A stretch of 64,000 nucleotides of DNA from Herminiimonas arsenitoxidans (GCF_900130075.1 NZ_LT671418.1:1302001-1366000), one strand, 5' to 3'. Counted from the first letter of the stretch, positions 9,774 through 18,076 are shown. Numbers and translations: made by a program. The notes: a model not told the origin generated them from the sequence alone.

Positions 9774-11360
9774 TTGAGCAATTTATTCACGCGCCGACTC
9801 GCGCTATTGGCAGACGACGCGCATCGCGATCTGCTGAATCAGGGCCGCCGCGGCATTGAACGGGAAACACTACGCGTCGATATGCAAGGTAATCTTGCCA
9901 TCGGCCCGCACCCACGTGCACTCGGTTCTGCACTGACCAATCCGCAAATCACCACCGATTATTCTGAATCGCTGCTGGAATTCATCACTTCGGCTGAGCC
10001 TGATGTCGCCACTGCATTGGATGAACTGGATCGTATCCATCGTTTTGCCAATGCAAAGCTGGATCACGAGTTGTTGTGGAGCCAGTCCATGCCCTGCACC
10101 TTGCCGGAAGAGGAAGATATTCCGATTGCCTGGTACGGCACTTCGCATATCGGCATGATCAAGCACGTCTACCGACGCGGTTTGGCACTGCGCTACGGCA
10201 AAGCGATGCAATGTATCGCTGGCTTGCACTACAACTATTCGCTGTCCGAAGACTTGTGGCGCGTCATCAAGAAAAGCGAACAAAGTACGTTGGATGACAA
10301 GTCTTACCAATCCGAAAGCTATATCTCGCTGATCCGCAACTTCCAGCGCTATAGCTGGTTGCTGATGTATCTGTTCGGTGCCTCGCCTGCGCTTTCTACG
10401 CACTTCCTGCGTGGCCGCAAGCATGAGTTGCAAACTTTGTCAGACGACACGCTCTATCTGCCGTATGCCACCAGTTTGCGCATGAGCGATCTCGGCTACC
10501 AAAACAATGCACAAGCCGGCCTGATGCCGCCGTATAACGATCTGGAAAGTTATATGCGCAGCCTGTCGCGCGCAGTACGCCAACCGTACCCGGCGTATGA
10601 AGCCATCGGCACACGACGCGATGGTGAATGGATACAGCTCAACACCAATCTGCTGCAAATCGAAAACGAGTACTACGCGACGATACGGCCTAAGCGCGTC
10701 ATCAATAGTGGCGAACGTCCGGTAGAAGCGCTCTGCTCACGCGGTGTGCAATACATCGAAGTGCGTTGCATGGACATCGATCCATTCGAACCGCTAGGCA
10801 TCAGTCTGGAAACCTCGCGCTTCCTCGACGCCTTCCTGCTGTTCTGCGCACTGGATGAAAGTCCTTTCACAGGTGAAACCTGCAATCGCGAAAACACGGA
10901 GAACTTTGCCCTTACCGTCAAGGAAGGTCGTCGCCCAGGTTTGTTATTGCAACGCGGTGGATCTGCTATCAAATTGCAAGACTGGGGATTGGAATTACTC
11001 GATCGCATACAGGCCACCTCCGATTTGCTGGACGCTCAACGTGGAGACGAACAACATACGCATGCACTCGTTACACAAAGAGAGAAATTACTGCATCCGG
11101 ATCTGACGCCATCAGCCCGTGTATTGGTTGAGCTGCAAACAACGGAAAAATCGTTTGAACAATTTGGCCTGCGTCAAAGCATTGCGCATGCAGAGTACTT
11201 CCGTGCACGCCCATTGAATGATGAAGAAAACCAGTATTTCAATTCGTTGGCAAAAGCATCCTTGGCTGAGCAGGAAGATATGGAACGCACGCAAACCGGC
11301 AATTTTGATGACTTCGTTGTCGCCTATAGCGAAAGAACACCACGCCAATTGTGTGATTGA
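9774..11360 (+). CDS. gshA: Glutamate-cysteine ligase
   Basis: GshA performs the first, rate-limiting step of glutathione synthesis, the ATP-dependent joining of glutamate and cysteine in the cytosol. The 528-residue protein is of the E. coli type (518 residues): [37 protein letters not shown] and the GLHYNYSL segment align directly. The start is TTG 9774 with AGGGGAT at 9761-9767. The gene is monocistronic with a strong terminator. Glutathione is the cofactor of the frmA-frmB pathway 6 kb upstream, a functional rather than an operonic link. Confidence 0.95.
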   Translation: MSNLFTRRLALLADDAHRDLLNQGRRGIERETLRVDMQGNLAIGPHPRALGSALTNPQITTDYSESLLEFITSAEPDVATALDELDRIHRFANAKLDHELLWSQSMPCTLPEEEDIPIAWYGTSHIGMIKHVYRRGLALRYGKAMQCIAGLHYNYSLSEDLWRVIKKSEQSTLDDKSYQSESYISLIRNFQRYSWLLMYLFGASPALSTHFLRGRKHELQTLSDDTLYLPYATSLRMSDLGYQNNAQAGLMPPYNDLESYMRSLSRAVRQPYPAYEAIGTRRDGEWIQLNTNLLQIENEYYATIRPKRVINSGERPVEALCSRGVQYIEVRCMDIDPFEPLGISLETSRFLDAFLLFCALDESPFTGETCNRENTENFALTVKEGRRPGLLLQRGGSAIKLQDWGLELLDRIQATSDLLDAQRGDEQHTHALVTQREKLLHPDLTPSARVLVELQTTEKSFEQFGLRQSIAHAEYFRARPLNDEENQYFNSLAKASLAEQEDMERTQTGNFDDFVVAYSERTPRQLCD

Positions 11361-11378
11361 TTTCTGATCTACCTCTAC

Positions 11379-11416
11379 AAAAAACCTTCGTGCCTCCTCG
11401 TACGAAGGTTTTTTTT
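11379..11416 (+). terminator. Rho-independent terminator of gshA
   Basis: Stem AAAAAACCTTCGT / ACGAAGGTTTTTT, ten-base loop, then T-run; 19 bases after the gshA stop. The remaining bases up to 11668 hold only the leader of the next gene. Confidence 0.92.
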
Positions 11417-11668
11417 CGTTCATGCATGAGCAAATGCAAGCACATCCGAGATAAACCTCTCTCGATAAAAGGTTGTTGATAGTCAATAAACCGGCTCTAT
11501 CTTGTGTTCGCTAACGCACAGACTGCAGCATTGCAAATCAGTAATCTCAAATTGTCGAAAAGACGAACAATATGCACAAGGTTAAAGACTATACAAAGCT
11601 TGCATAGGAAAAGCATTGATCACGATGCATCCCCTGCTTACAAATATAAACGAACCGGAGAATCAAAC

Positions 11669-11980
11669 ATGAACAAATCAAAATGGCTTACCGCCCTGTT
11701 CACGGCCATCCTGCTGACCACCGTAGTCGGTTGTGCGTCCACAGCAAAACAAGAAGGTACAGGCGAATACTTTGATGACTCCTTCATCACTACCAAAGTC
11801 AAAGCAGCCATCCTGAACGAACCAGGCCTGAAAGTGACTGAGATCAACGTCGAAACATTCAAAGGCATAGTCCAACTGAGTGGCTTTGTAAAAAGTGCAG
11901 CAGATATTCCCAAAGCCACCAGCGTTGCGCGTAGCGTAAAAGGCGTGCAATCAGTTAAAAACAACTTGATTGTGAAGTAA
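11669..11980 (+). CDS. BON-domain lipoprotein
   Basis: The 103-residue product has a lipoprotein signal peptide with lipobox VVGC (Cys22) and a single BON domain (about 35-103: DSFITTKVKAAILNEPGLKVTEINVETFKGIVQLSGFV). BON domains bind membranes or other envelope molecules; OsmY and DolP are the best-known relatives. The frame is open from 11504, but ATG 11669 is preceded by GGAG (11657-11660) and gives the signal peptide at the N-terminus. It is probably a periplasmic, stress-related protein; the exact role is unknown. Confidence 0.9.
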   Translation: MNKSKWLTALFTAILLTTVVGCASTAKQEGTGEYFDDSFITTKVKAAILNEPGLKVTEINVETFKGIVQLSGFVKSAADIPKATSVARSVKGVQSVKNNLIVK

Positions 11981-11986
11981 ATGTCG

Positions 11987-12022
11987 AAAGGGGAAATCAT
12001 GAAAATGATTTCCCCTTTTTTT
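11987..12022 (+). terminator. Rho-independent terminator of the BON lipoprotein gene
   Basis: A 14-bp stem AAAGGGGAAATCAT / ATGATTTCCCCTTT with a four-base loop is followed by T-run; 6 bases after the stop. Confidence 0.93.
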
Positions 12023-12213
12023 AATCCATACACTTATGTCTTCTTTTCGGAAGAACGTTTAACCGCGACGAAAACCAATACGTCACTCTGCTTGACTATC
12101 CATCTGGATACGCATCGGTGTGTCAACGAATTGCAATCGATAATCGTTAATGCTCTGTATTGGCATCAATCGAATTGATGAGTTACACGTAACAAATGGA
12201 AACATATGTGCTT

Positions 12214-12242
12214 CTGTCATTTGCTTCAATCTGCATTATGAT
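12214..12242 (+). promoter_or_regulatory. Candidate sigma-70 promoter of the OmpA-family gene
   Basis: CTGTCA (12214-12219), 17 bases, TATGAT (12237-12242). The -10 matches 5 of 6 and the -35 only 4 of 6. It lies about 85 bases before the ATG at 12330. The rest of 12023-12329 contains nothing I recognise. Confidence 0.35.
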
Positions 12243-12329
12243 GAATCCCTAGTTGTGTTTTTACGTGTATCGACCAGACGAATATTCGTGACGCGTAGTT
12301 AAACCGTATCTTTCAATAAGGAAACCATC

Positions 12330-13010
12330 ATGCGCAAATTAATGATCGGCAGTCTTGCCGCAGTATTAGTTCTCTCCGGTTGTGCAAACATGTCTGAAAC
12401 CGAGCGCGGTACTGCACAAGGCGCTGGTATAGGCGCAGGCGTAGGCGCGTTGTTGGGCGGTATTACAGGCGGCGGAAAAAATGTCGCAGGCGGCGCAGCG
12501 CTAGGCGGCATCATCGGCGCAGTCGCAGGCAATGTCTGGTCCAGCAAAATGGAAAACCAAAAGCGCGCAATGGAACAAGCGACACAAGGAACCGGCGTAC
12601 AAGTCAGCCAAACTTCCGATAACCGCTTGAAGCTTGAAATCCCTAGCGATATCTCGTTTGCAACCGGCCGCTCCGATATCAATCCTAACCTTCGCCCTAT
12701 TCTCGACCGTTTCGCAACAGGCTTGGTTGATAATCCTGCCGCAACCGTCACCATCATCGGTCACACAGACAGCACTGGTAGCGATGCAGTCAATAATCCA
12801 CTGTCGTTTGATCGTGCATCACGCACACGCGATTATCTTGCCGGTCGTGGCGTCGCACCGCAACGCATTTATGTAGATGGTCGTGGCAGCCGTGAACCTA
12901 TCGCCAGCAATGCTGACGCAGCAGGCCGCGCACGCAACCGCCGCGTTGAAATCTTTGTCGCAGAACCACAGCAACAACAGCAACCACAACAGCAGCAACC
13001 GCGCTACTAA
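12330..13010 (+). CDS. OmpA-family lipoprotein with glycine zipper
   Basis: The 226-residue protein has a lipobox LSGC (Cys18), a glycine-rich zipper segment (about 30-68, alternating Gly/Ala, likely membrane-inserting), an OmpA C-terminal peptidoglycan-binding domain (about 100-212, with IGHTDSTGS and LSFDRASRTRDYL) and a Gln-rich tail. It probably links the outer membrane to the cell wall, like Pal or YiaD. ATG 12330 follows AAGGA. The nearby BON lipoprotein is separated by its own terminator, so they are not one operon. Confidence 0.92.
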   Translation: MRKLMIGSLAAVLVLSGCANMSETERGTAQGAGIGAGVGALLGGITGGGKNVAGGAALGGIIGAVAGNVWSSKMENQKRAMEQATQGTGVQVSQTSDNRLKLEIPSDISFATGRSDINPNLRPILDRFATGLVDNPAATVTIIGHTDSTGSDAVNNPLSFDRASRTRDYLAGRGVAPQRIYVDGRGSREPIASNADAAGRARNRRVEIFVAEPQQQQQPQQQQPRY

Positions 13011-13041
13011 GTCAGTCAAGTACGCAGCTTTTGCTGAATAT

Positions 13042-13071
13042 AAAAAAGCCCCTTATCGGGGCTTTTTTTTT
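13042..13071 (+). terminator. Rho-independent terminator
   Basis: AAAAAAGCCCC TTATC GGGGC followed by nine T. It serves the OmpA-family gene and, being flanked by an A-run, possibly also the convergent regulator gene. Confidence 0.9.
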
Positions 13072-13096
13072 GTACTGCGTTTTTAGCAGGGCTATT

Positions 13097-13951
13097 CTAG
13101 TTATTCGTTTTCAATAAACCTTCATAGACCTTCTTGATGCCGGCGTAGCACTCGCAGATGTGGTTTTCCAAACCCACGCGATCCACCACTGTGATGTGAC
13201 CACGGCTGTAATGAATCAAGCCTTCATCCTGCAATTTGCGCGCAGCTTCCGTCACACTCTCGCGTCTTACACCCAACATATTCGCAATCAGATCTTGCGT
13301 CATGCTGATCTGATCCGATTGCAGGCGATCAATACTCAGCAATAACCAGCGACACAATTGCTGCACGATGGTGTGATGACGGTTGCAAGCAACGGTATGT
13401 GCCATCTGCGTAAACAATGCCTGGGTAAAGCGCAGAAGCAATTGCTGCAACGCACCACCACGGGCGAATTCTTGCGTCAATATCGATGCCTTGATACGAA
13501 AACCGTAACCGGCACTTTTGACAAAAGCACGGTGCAGCGATGCGCCGCCACCCATGAATACATCCGCACCAACCACGCCTTCGTAGCCGATGACGGCTGT
13601 TTCTGAGGATGCGCCATCTGCGGTTTCATACAATAGAGAAACAATGCTGCCGGTCAAGAAATAGACATACTGCATTTGCTCACCGGCACTACAAATCGTC
13701 GTGCCAAATGGCATTTCGACAAATTCAAGATGCGGCAATAAGCGTTCATAGTCTGCCGCCGGCAGCGCTGCCAGCAAGCCATTGTGCTTAGGATGATGGC
13801 CATGCAATCCGGCCAGTGTTTTTGGCGCCGCGAGACGAGCGTTAGCTGACTTAGGCTCAGACGGCAGTCCAAGGTTGAGCGCAGCAATTGTGTTCGCGTT
13901 GATAACGGGATGACCTGTAGCTGCAGTGCGAGCGTTTAATACTTGTGCCAT
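13097..13951 (-). CDS. Crp/Fnr family transcriptional regulator
   Basis: The 284-residue protein has about 50 residues of poorly conserved N-terminus, then a cyclic-nucleotide-binding-like beta-roll (about 60-180) and a winged helix-turn-helix (about 195-265; SMTQDLIANMLGVRRESVTEAARKLQDEGLI). The four-cysteine cluster of FNR is absent, so it is not an oxygen-sensing Fe-S type. The effector is unknown. The start ATG 13951 has a good Shine-Dalgarno (GGGAG). It stands alone; the upstream stretch 13952-14127 is AT-rich with no gene. Confidence 0.9.
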   Translation of the reverse strand: MAQVLNARTAATGHPVINANTIAALNLGLPSEPKSANARLAAPKTLAGLHGHHPKHNGLLAALPAADYERLLPHLEFVEMPFGTTICSAGEQMQYVYFLTGSIVSLLYETADGASSETAVIGYEGVVGADVFMGGGASLHRAFVKSAGYGFRIKASILTQEFARGGALQQLLLRFTQALFTQMAHTVACNRHHTIVQQLCRWLLLSIDRLQSDQISMTQDLIANMLGVRRESVTEAARKLQDEGLIHYSRGHITVVDRVGLENHICECYAGIKKVYEGLLKTNN

Positions 13952-14127
13952 GAGCTTCTCCCTGGATGTTCATAATTTCCAAGGTCCCATCATCACACTA
14001 CAAACAAACGGCTTGAATCAGCGCTTATCCCATTCGCGTGTGAGATGACACTGACAAAAAGATAATAAAACAGCATGCAATTATTACTTTTTTGAAAACT
14101 TTATTGCCTAAAAGTAAATCACTAGAC

Positions 14128-14161
14128 AAAAAATAGCCCGCTTCCTTATGAGAAGCGGGCT
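14128..14161 (-). terminator. Rho-independent terminator, minus strand
   Basis: On the minus strand a 10-bp perfect stem AGCCCGCTTC / GAAGCGGGCT, seven-base loop, then six T. It lies 160 bases beyond the stop of the DUF4010 gene, the only minus-strand gene that could run into it. Confidence 0.8.
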
Positions 14162-14321
14162 GAATCCAATTCTTGAGGAGTTGGAGGAGACAGGTCAACT
14201 ATACTGCACTGCAACAAAATGTCAAACAATCTATTCGTTATTTGCATAGTCACAAATACATATATGAACTTATTACTCCAAGGAAAATAGGTAATTCAGC
14301 CTGAAACTGCCTTCCCCACTC

Positions 14322-15680
14322 CTAACTAAATTGCGTCAATGCCGGAAATGCTTCAATCAAGAAAGAAAGCAAAGGCTTCGCAATCAAGGCCCCCAGTATC
14401 CCAACAATGGAAATAGACACCATCGCGATCGACAGTCTTAATGTCAGTCCGCGATTATGTGCACGCAGCACGAGCGGCAGATTAATCAATACGCTAGCCA
14501 GCGATGCAATCACTGCACCTGCAGACGCGACATGTTCCGGCACCGTACCACTAGTCACCAAACTTGCTGCCGCTGCCACCGCACTCGCGCTGGAAACCAC
14601 ACCACCGATCAAACTCACAGCATAAAATCCAGCCTCGCCGAAACCTTGCTGTGCCACTACGCCTGCAATATGCAAGACCAGGAACACCAAGCCGTATTTC
14701 AAAGCAGCACTGAGCGAGAATGGCAAAGGCAGATCGACGGATTGAGCTGGATCGTCAGCCGTCTTTTTCACCGTGTTCGCATCCATGAAGAACCAGCCAG
14801 CGCTCAGCGCAAGCATCAACAGAAATGGAATCGATGCAGAGAACGCAGCTGCCGGTGCCAAAATCAGCAACAACATGCCGTTACGAATCAGCATCGCAGC
14901 AGTTGCCAGCAAAATCCCGCGATACGCTGCACTGACGGTATCGCGCTGATTGTCTCTGGCGCGCGAAGCCAACTCACTCACCGTAATGCTGCTATTGACC
15001 AAACCACCAAGGAAGCCAGTCATCACAATGCCGCGCGTGCCGTACATCTTCCACAGCACGTAGTTGACGAAGCCTATGCCGGCAATCAGGATCACTGTCA
15101 CCCAGGCAGCACGCGGCTCGATCAAATGCCAAGGGCCAATCGCGCCGATTGGCAATGCCGGATAAATCACGATCGCCAAAATCGCCAGCAGCAATGCCGA
15201 GCGCATTTCGTTCTCAGTCAGCCCCAAGCTGAAGCCAGTCAATCTATCCTTCCACGCCAGCAGCGCAGTGACGATCACGATAATCGAAGCTGGCGTCGCA
15301 GTATGCCCTTTGCCGCACAAGATACCTGCCACACAGGTAATCAACATCGCTGCCGAAGTAGTCAGCTCGCTGCTGTCATTGGTACGCAGACGCTGCACAT
15401 TCAGGAATACCGTCAGAATACCGGTCAGAAAAAGAATCAGATAAGCGTAATTATCGCCAAGCGTGCCACCCATCGCACCGAGCAGCGCAATCAGAGAGAA
15501 CGTACGCAAGCCGGCTTCCTTGCCGCGTCGCTCGCGCTCCAGACCGATCAACAGTCCTAGTGCCAGCGCCAAACTCAAGCGCGTCAAACTCACGAGATAC
15601 GGCCACTTGATTTCAGGCAAAGACATACCGACCTGAATCAGCGGCTCAACAATGACATTCGTGGTGCTTGGGTCAACCAT
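14322..15680 (-). CDS. MgtC/SapB-DUF4010 family integral membrane protein
   Basis: The 452-residue polytopic membrane protein has an MgtC/SapB-like N-terminal module (LGLLIGLERERRGKEAGLRTFSLIALLGAMGG, about 35-75) and a DUF4010 C-terminal part with many hydrophobic helices (about 12 in all). Function is not established; relatives are often guessed to be transporters. Start: ATG 15680 has no clear ribosome-binding site, and ATG 15626 (Met19) is an alternative. The region 15681-15886 beyond the start holds no gene I can support. Confidence 0.82.
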   Translation of the reverse strand: MVDPSTTNVIVEPLIQVGMSLPEIKWPYLVSLTRLSLALALGLLIGLERERRGKEAGLRTFSLIALLGAMGGTLGDNYAYLILFLTGILTVFLNVQRLRTNDSSELTTSAAMLITCVAGILCGKGHTATPASIIVIVTALLAWKDRLTGFSLGLTENEMRSALLLAILAIVIYPALPIGAIGPWHLIEPRAAWVTVILIAGIGFVNYVLWKMYGTRGIVMTGFLGGLVNSSITVSELASRARDNQRDTVSAAYRGILLATAAMLIRNGMLLLILAPAAAFSASIPFLLMLALSAGWFFMDANTVKKTADDPAQSVDLPLPFSLSAALKYGLVFLVLHIAGVVAQQGFGEAGFYAVSLIGGVVSSASAVAAAASLVTSGTVPEHVASAGAVIASLASVLINLPLVLRAHNRGLTLRLSIAMVSISIVGILGALIAKPLLSFLIEAFPALTQFS

Positions 15681-15886
15681 AGATATAAAGAGGCAAGAAA
15701 AGTGGAACAGGAAACTATAAACCAGCCGATGACAATTGTCCGCTCAAAGTCTGCATGTTCTTATGCGTGCACGGTATAGACAGTCATCAACAGGAATGCG
15801 ACAGCAAAACATCGCTACTCCAAGCAATAAGCAAGCCTTGTATAGATGCATCAACTTAATGCACTCGTCGTAGAGCAATACAACAA

Positions 15887-16120
15887 TCAAGGTTGTGCAA
15901 GCAAATCATCGATCTTCTGTTTCGTATCGGCGATGACCATGATTCTTGCTGCCTCACTGGTATGGCCCTGACAAGGGCCGCCAAATCCTTGCGATATCTC
16001 GTCACCATCCGCACCGCTCGTTTCAATCTCGCTCGTCGCCGACCACCAACCATCACCGTTAGGTACAACCACGGTAAATATCTCGTAGCCCTTGTAAACT
16101 GTATCCGGCACTCTACTCAT
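15887..16120 (-). CDS. Small conserved-looking hypothetical protein (77 aa)
   Basis: I do not recognise this protein. It begins MSRVPDTVYKGYEIFTVVVP, contains GDGWWSATSEIE and ends in a helical segment. It is soluble and acidic with no signal peptide. ATG 16120 was chosen over 16147 because GGAGG lies ten bases upstream. It resembles in size, pattern (aromatic GWW after a short beta hairpin, C-terminal helix) and orientation its upstream neighbour at 16213-16464; the two may be diverged relatives. Confidence 0.65.
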   Translation of the reverse strand: MSRVPDTVYKGYEIFTVVVPNGDGWWSATSEIETSGADGDEISQGFGGPCQGHTSEAARIMVIADTKQKIDDLLAQP

Positions 16121-16212
16121 GATAGACGTTCCTCCAAAGATGTTCACATAGTGTGTATCGACTGACTAATATAGAAATTGGCTCAAGAGATTACTGCATG
16201 TGAGGTACAAAG

Positions 16213-16464
16213 CTAACTGCTACGCGTATGGTTCGTACTGGATTCCAGCATATGAGCGGCCGCCTTGCGCGCTTCAGCTTCGGCTTCGGCTTGACTGGGG
16301 AATATGGCATCCAGCGATACACGCTGATCTGGAAAGACGCAGTTTCTGTGCATGGGATTGCATGAGTGACCGTAGATCGCAACATGTGCCACCCAACCTT
16401 GACCATCTGCAAGTTGAACACCAGAGTATTCAACTTCGTACGCGCCCATTTTCTCGGATGGCAT
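16213..16464 (-). CDS. Small hypothetical protein (83 aa)
   Basis: Unrecognised. The protein begins MPSEKMGAYEVEYSGVQLA, has DGQGWVAHVAIYG, two cysteines, and a C-terminal Ala/Glu-rich helix (SQAEAEAEARKAAAHML). ATG 16464 is preceded by AAGGAG at seven bases, which decides the start. It lies 92 bases upstream of the 77-residue gene on the same strand and may be co-transcribed. Secondary-structure pattern is similar in both. No function can be inferred. Confidence 0.65.
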   Translation of the reverse strand: MPSEKMGAYEVEYSGVQLADGQGWVAHVAIYGHSCNPMHRNCVFPDQRVSLDAIFPSQAEAEAEARKAAAHMLESSTNHTRSS

Positions 16465-16574
16465 AACGGTCTCCTTAAGACAAACCATCCTAGCATGGAC
16501 CACATATACACACGATATGCGATACACAAGCGCATCGTTTGCCTCATCAGTTCAGCATGAAGATATATAACAAT

Positions 16575-16689
16575 ATCCCATACACATGGGATCGTCATCC
16601 TAAAGAGGATGGGCAATAATCGGAACAAATTACAACTCTCATTGATGTCTCTTTGGGCTTCTCTGGCAACAGAGAGGCCCTTGTTTTTT
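16575..16689 (+). ncRNA. Candidate small RNA, copy A of a duplicated structured element
   Basis: No open frame fits here. Seen: hairpin 1 ATCCCAT-ACAC-ATGGGAT (16575-16592); hairpin 2 CATCCT-AAAG-AGGATG (16596-16611); block AATAATCG (16615-16622); block CTCTTTGGGC (16649-16658) leading into a terminator stem GGGC..TCTCT / AGAGA..GCCC and TTGTTTTTT (to 16689). A second copy at 17295-17405 shares hairpin 1 plus CGTCA (21 of 23 bases), the AATA.TCG block at the same spacing, and the terminator. A further 12-bp inverted repeat (16677-16688 / 16698-16709) overlaps the terminator arm. No clear promoter was found. It is either an independent sRNA or a shared 3' element. Confidence 0.6.
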
Positions 16690-16826
16690 GAAGAATCAAA
16701 AACAAGGGCGGACATTCACCACACCAATCAACAGAGAGCTTAAAAAATCTTCAGCATGACTAGGCTACTTGCCCAACTCAAGCATCTCTTTTTAATTTCA
16801 TAGCAAGGCCACTTCCACATCAAAAC

Positions 16827-16861
16827 TTATCCCCGAATTCTGTGGATAGTCCTGTGGACAA
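16827..16861. promoter_or_regulatory. Cluster of DnaA-box-like 9-mers in a gene-free stretch
   Basis: TTATCCCCG (16827-16835, 7 of 9 to TTATCCACA), and on the other strand CTATCCACA (16841-16849, 8 of 9) and TTGTCCACA (16853-16861, 8 of 9). The first two flank GAATTC as an imperfect palindrome. The surrounding stretch 16690-17046 has no gene. DnaA binding is an inference only; such sequences also occur by chance. Confidence 0.35.
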
Positions 16862-17046
16862 CCATACTGGCTTCACCATAACCCATTGATCTCAAACGTA
16901 TTATTACTCCTGCTTAAATCATTACACTCACTACTCAAAAAGGCTGCAATCCTGCATTACTCACGTGTTTCAGATAATTACTCACCGACTTCTCCATTAG
17001 ACTGCATGTACCGGTATATGCCGGTGTCCATTGAATTGGGGAGACC

Positions 17047-17268
17047 ATGAAACTAGCCATCGCAGTCATAGTGCTAAGTATTGTTGGGATTAGCGCACAC
17101 GCAGCACCACTAGCAGATGCTGTTCAATCTGTACGTGAAACGCTGGCATTCAATACCGGAGGTTCATTCGTGACACCGTTAGAAATCAAGGGGAGAAAAG
17201 GTAGTACGAGAAGAGGTGGCTATACCAGCAAAGGCAAAGGTAGCCACTACGTTGGCGGTCGCAAATAA
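17047..17268 (+). CDS. Small secreted basic protein (73 aa)
   Basis: The protein has a clear Sec signal peptide (1-19, cleavage after AHA) and a mature part of about 54 residues ending in a Gly/Lys/Arg/Ser-rich tail (GRKGSTRRGGYTSKGKGSHY then VGGRK). ATG 17047 follows GGGGAG (17038-17043). I recall similar short secreted proteins ending in a KGSHY-type motif in related bacteria but know no function. It is followed after 26 bases by structured element B, which carries the only terminator in reach, so element B may be its 3' end. Confidence 0.75.
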   Translation: MKLAIAVIVLSIVGISAHAAPLADAVQSVRETLAFNTGGSFVTPLEIKGRKGSTRRGGYTSKGKGSHYVGGRK

Positions 17269-17294
17269 TACTTGGGCTAAAAATTAGGACAAAA

Positions 17295-17405
17295 ATCCCA
17301 TGTACATGGGATCGTCACGCGAAAAAGAATAGGTAATACTCGACCTGCATCTTTTCCTTCAATACTCTTTTGGGCGGCCCTTTTACAGGGGTCGCCTTAT
17401 TTTTT
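17295..17405 (+). ncRNA. Candidate small RNA, copy B of a duplicated structured element
   Basis: It starts with the perfect 18-base palindrome ATCCCATGTACATGGGAT (17295-17312) followed by CGTCA, has AATACTCG (17335-17342) 23 bases after the palindrome exactly as in copy A, and CTCTTTTGGGC (17365-17375) leading into a terminator stem GGCG.CCC / GGG..CGCC with TTATTTTTT (to 17405). The middle hairpin of copy A is not preserved. It may be the processed 3' end of the small secreted-protein mRNA or an independent RNA. The remaining 17406-17636 has nothing I recognise. Confidence 0.6.
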
Positions 17406-17636
17406 ATCCGAGCAAGTCAGAGCGAGTATTCAATCAATGGCGTAGCAAGTGAACACGAATACGCTGCAATCGGCATTTGCATCTCCTGTTGCCACCAGCA
17501 AACTCTCCAACAGGAACAATATTGCTATATGTGAGATGGCGTACAGAAGCATGCACGACGATAAGTCACCATGACTTTCCCGCCATGGTCGGCCATCCGA
17601 CTTATGGCGTCATCCATCTTTACAGGAGACACTCTC

Positions 17637-17807
17637 ATGAACAAAGAACAAGTAGAAGGCGCGCTTAAAGATGCAGCGGGCAAAGTACAACAAGAAATTG
17701 GCAAGCTTGTCGGCAGCACAGAACAACAAGCCAAAGGCCTGGCAAAACAGGTAGAAGGAAAAGCAGAGAAAGCCGTCGGTGATGCCAAGGACGCTTTCAA
17801 GAAATAA
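17637..17807 (+). CDS. CsbD family stress-response protein
   Basis: A 56-residue hydrophilic, helical protein of the CsbD-like (UPF0337) family: MNKEQVEGALKDAAGKVQQE followed by repeated GKxxGxxxxxxxGxxKxxEGK units. Members are strongly induced by general stress in several bacteria; the molecular role is unknown. ATG 17637 follows AGGAG (17624-17628), and the longer frame from 17571 is not supported. Monocistronic with its own terminator. Confidence 0.92.
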   Translation: MNKEQVEGALKDAAGKVQQEIGKLVGSTEQQAKGLAKQVEGKAEKAVGDAKDAFKK

Positions 17808-17839
17808 CCAGCAAGCCGGAGCACCTGCTCCATACGATC

Positions 17840-17873
17840 ATTAAAAGCCCATTTTTATATGGGCTTTTAATTT
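17840..17873 (+). terminator. Rho-independent terminator of the CsbD gene
   Basis: A 13-bp perfect stem ATTAAAAGCCCAT / ATGGGCTTTTAAT with a six-base loop, 33 bases after the stop. Confidence 0.88.
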
Positions 17874-17934
17874 GCCACTCAACTGAATATCCACAGAAAA
17901 ATCGGGCGTCGATAAACATGAAACGCTCAGATAA

Positions 17935-17971
17935 CAAAAAACCCGTATCAGCACTTAGCTTGATGCGGGTT
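17935..17971 (-). terminator. Orphan minus-strand terminator
   Basis: On the minus strand AACCCGCATCA / TGATACGGGTT (one G-T pair), ten-base loop, then six T. It is 140 bases beyond the tRNA-Ser gene, which already has a closer terminator at 18077-18104. No gene is visible between them, so its client is unclear. Confidence 0.6.
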
Positions 17972-18076
17972 CCTGAACATGACTGATGCTTTATTCTGGC
18001 GGCAAGGGTGATGCGCTTGCAAGCGCAGCGCTGCAAATCCCACACGCAATCCAAGCCATCAGCTTGATGCAGAAAT

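Noticed and set aside
12966..13005. CAG/CAA-rich tract as a microsatellite repeat
   Set aside because: It encodes the Gln-rich tail of the OmpA-family lipoprotein and is irregular at the DNA level.
13952..14321. Possible small gene or sRNA between the Crp-type regulator and the DUF4010 gene
   Set aside because: Apart from the minus-strand terminator, no open frame with a ribosome-binding site and no promoter-terminator pair was found.
14457..15560. 367-residue plus-strand open frame
   Set aside because: It lies wholly antisense to the MgtC/DUF4010 gene and has a Gln/Arg/His/Cys-rich composition typical of a shadow frame; no ribosome-binding site.
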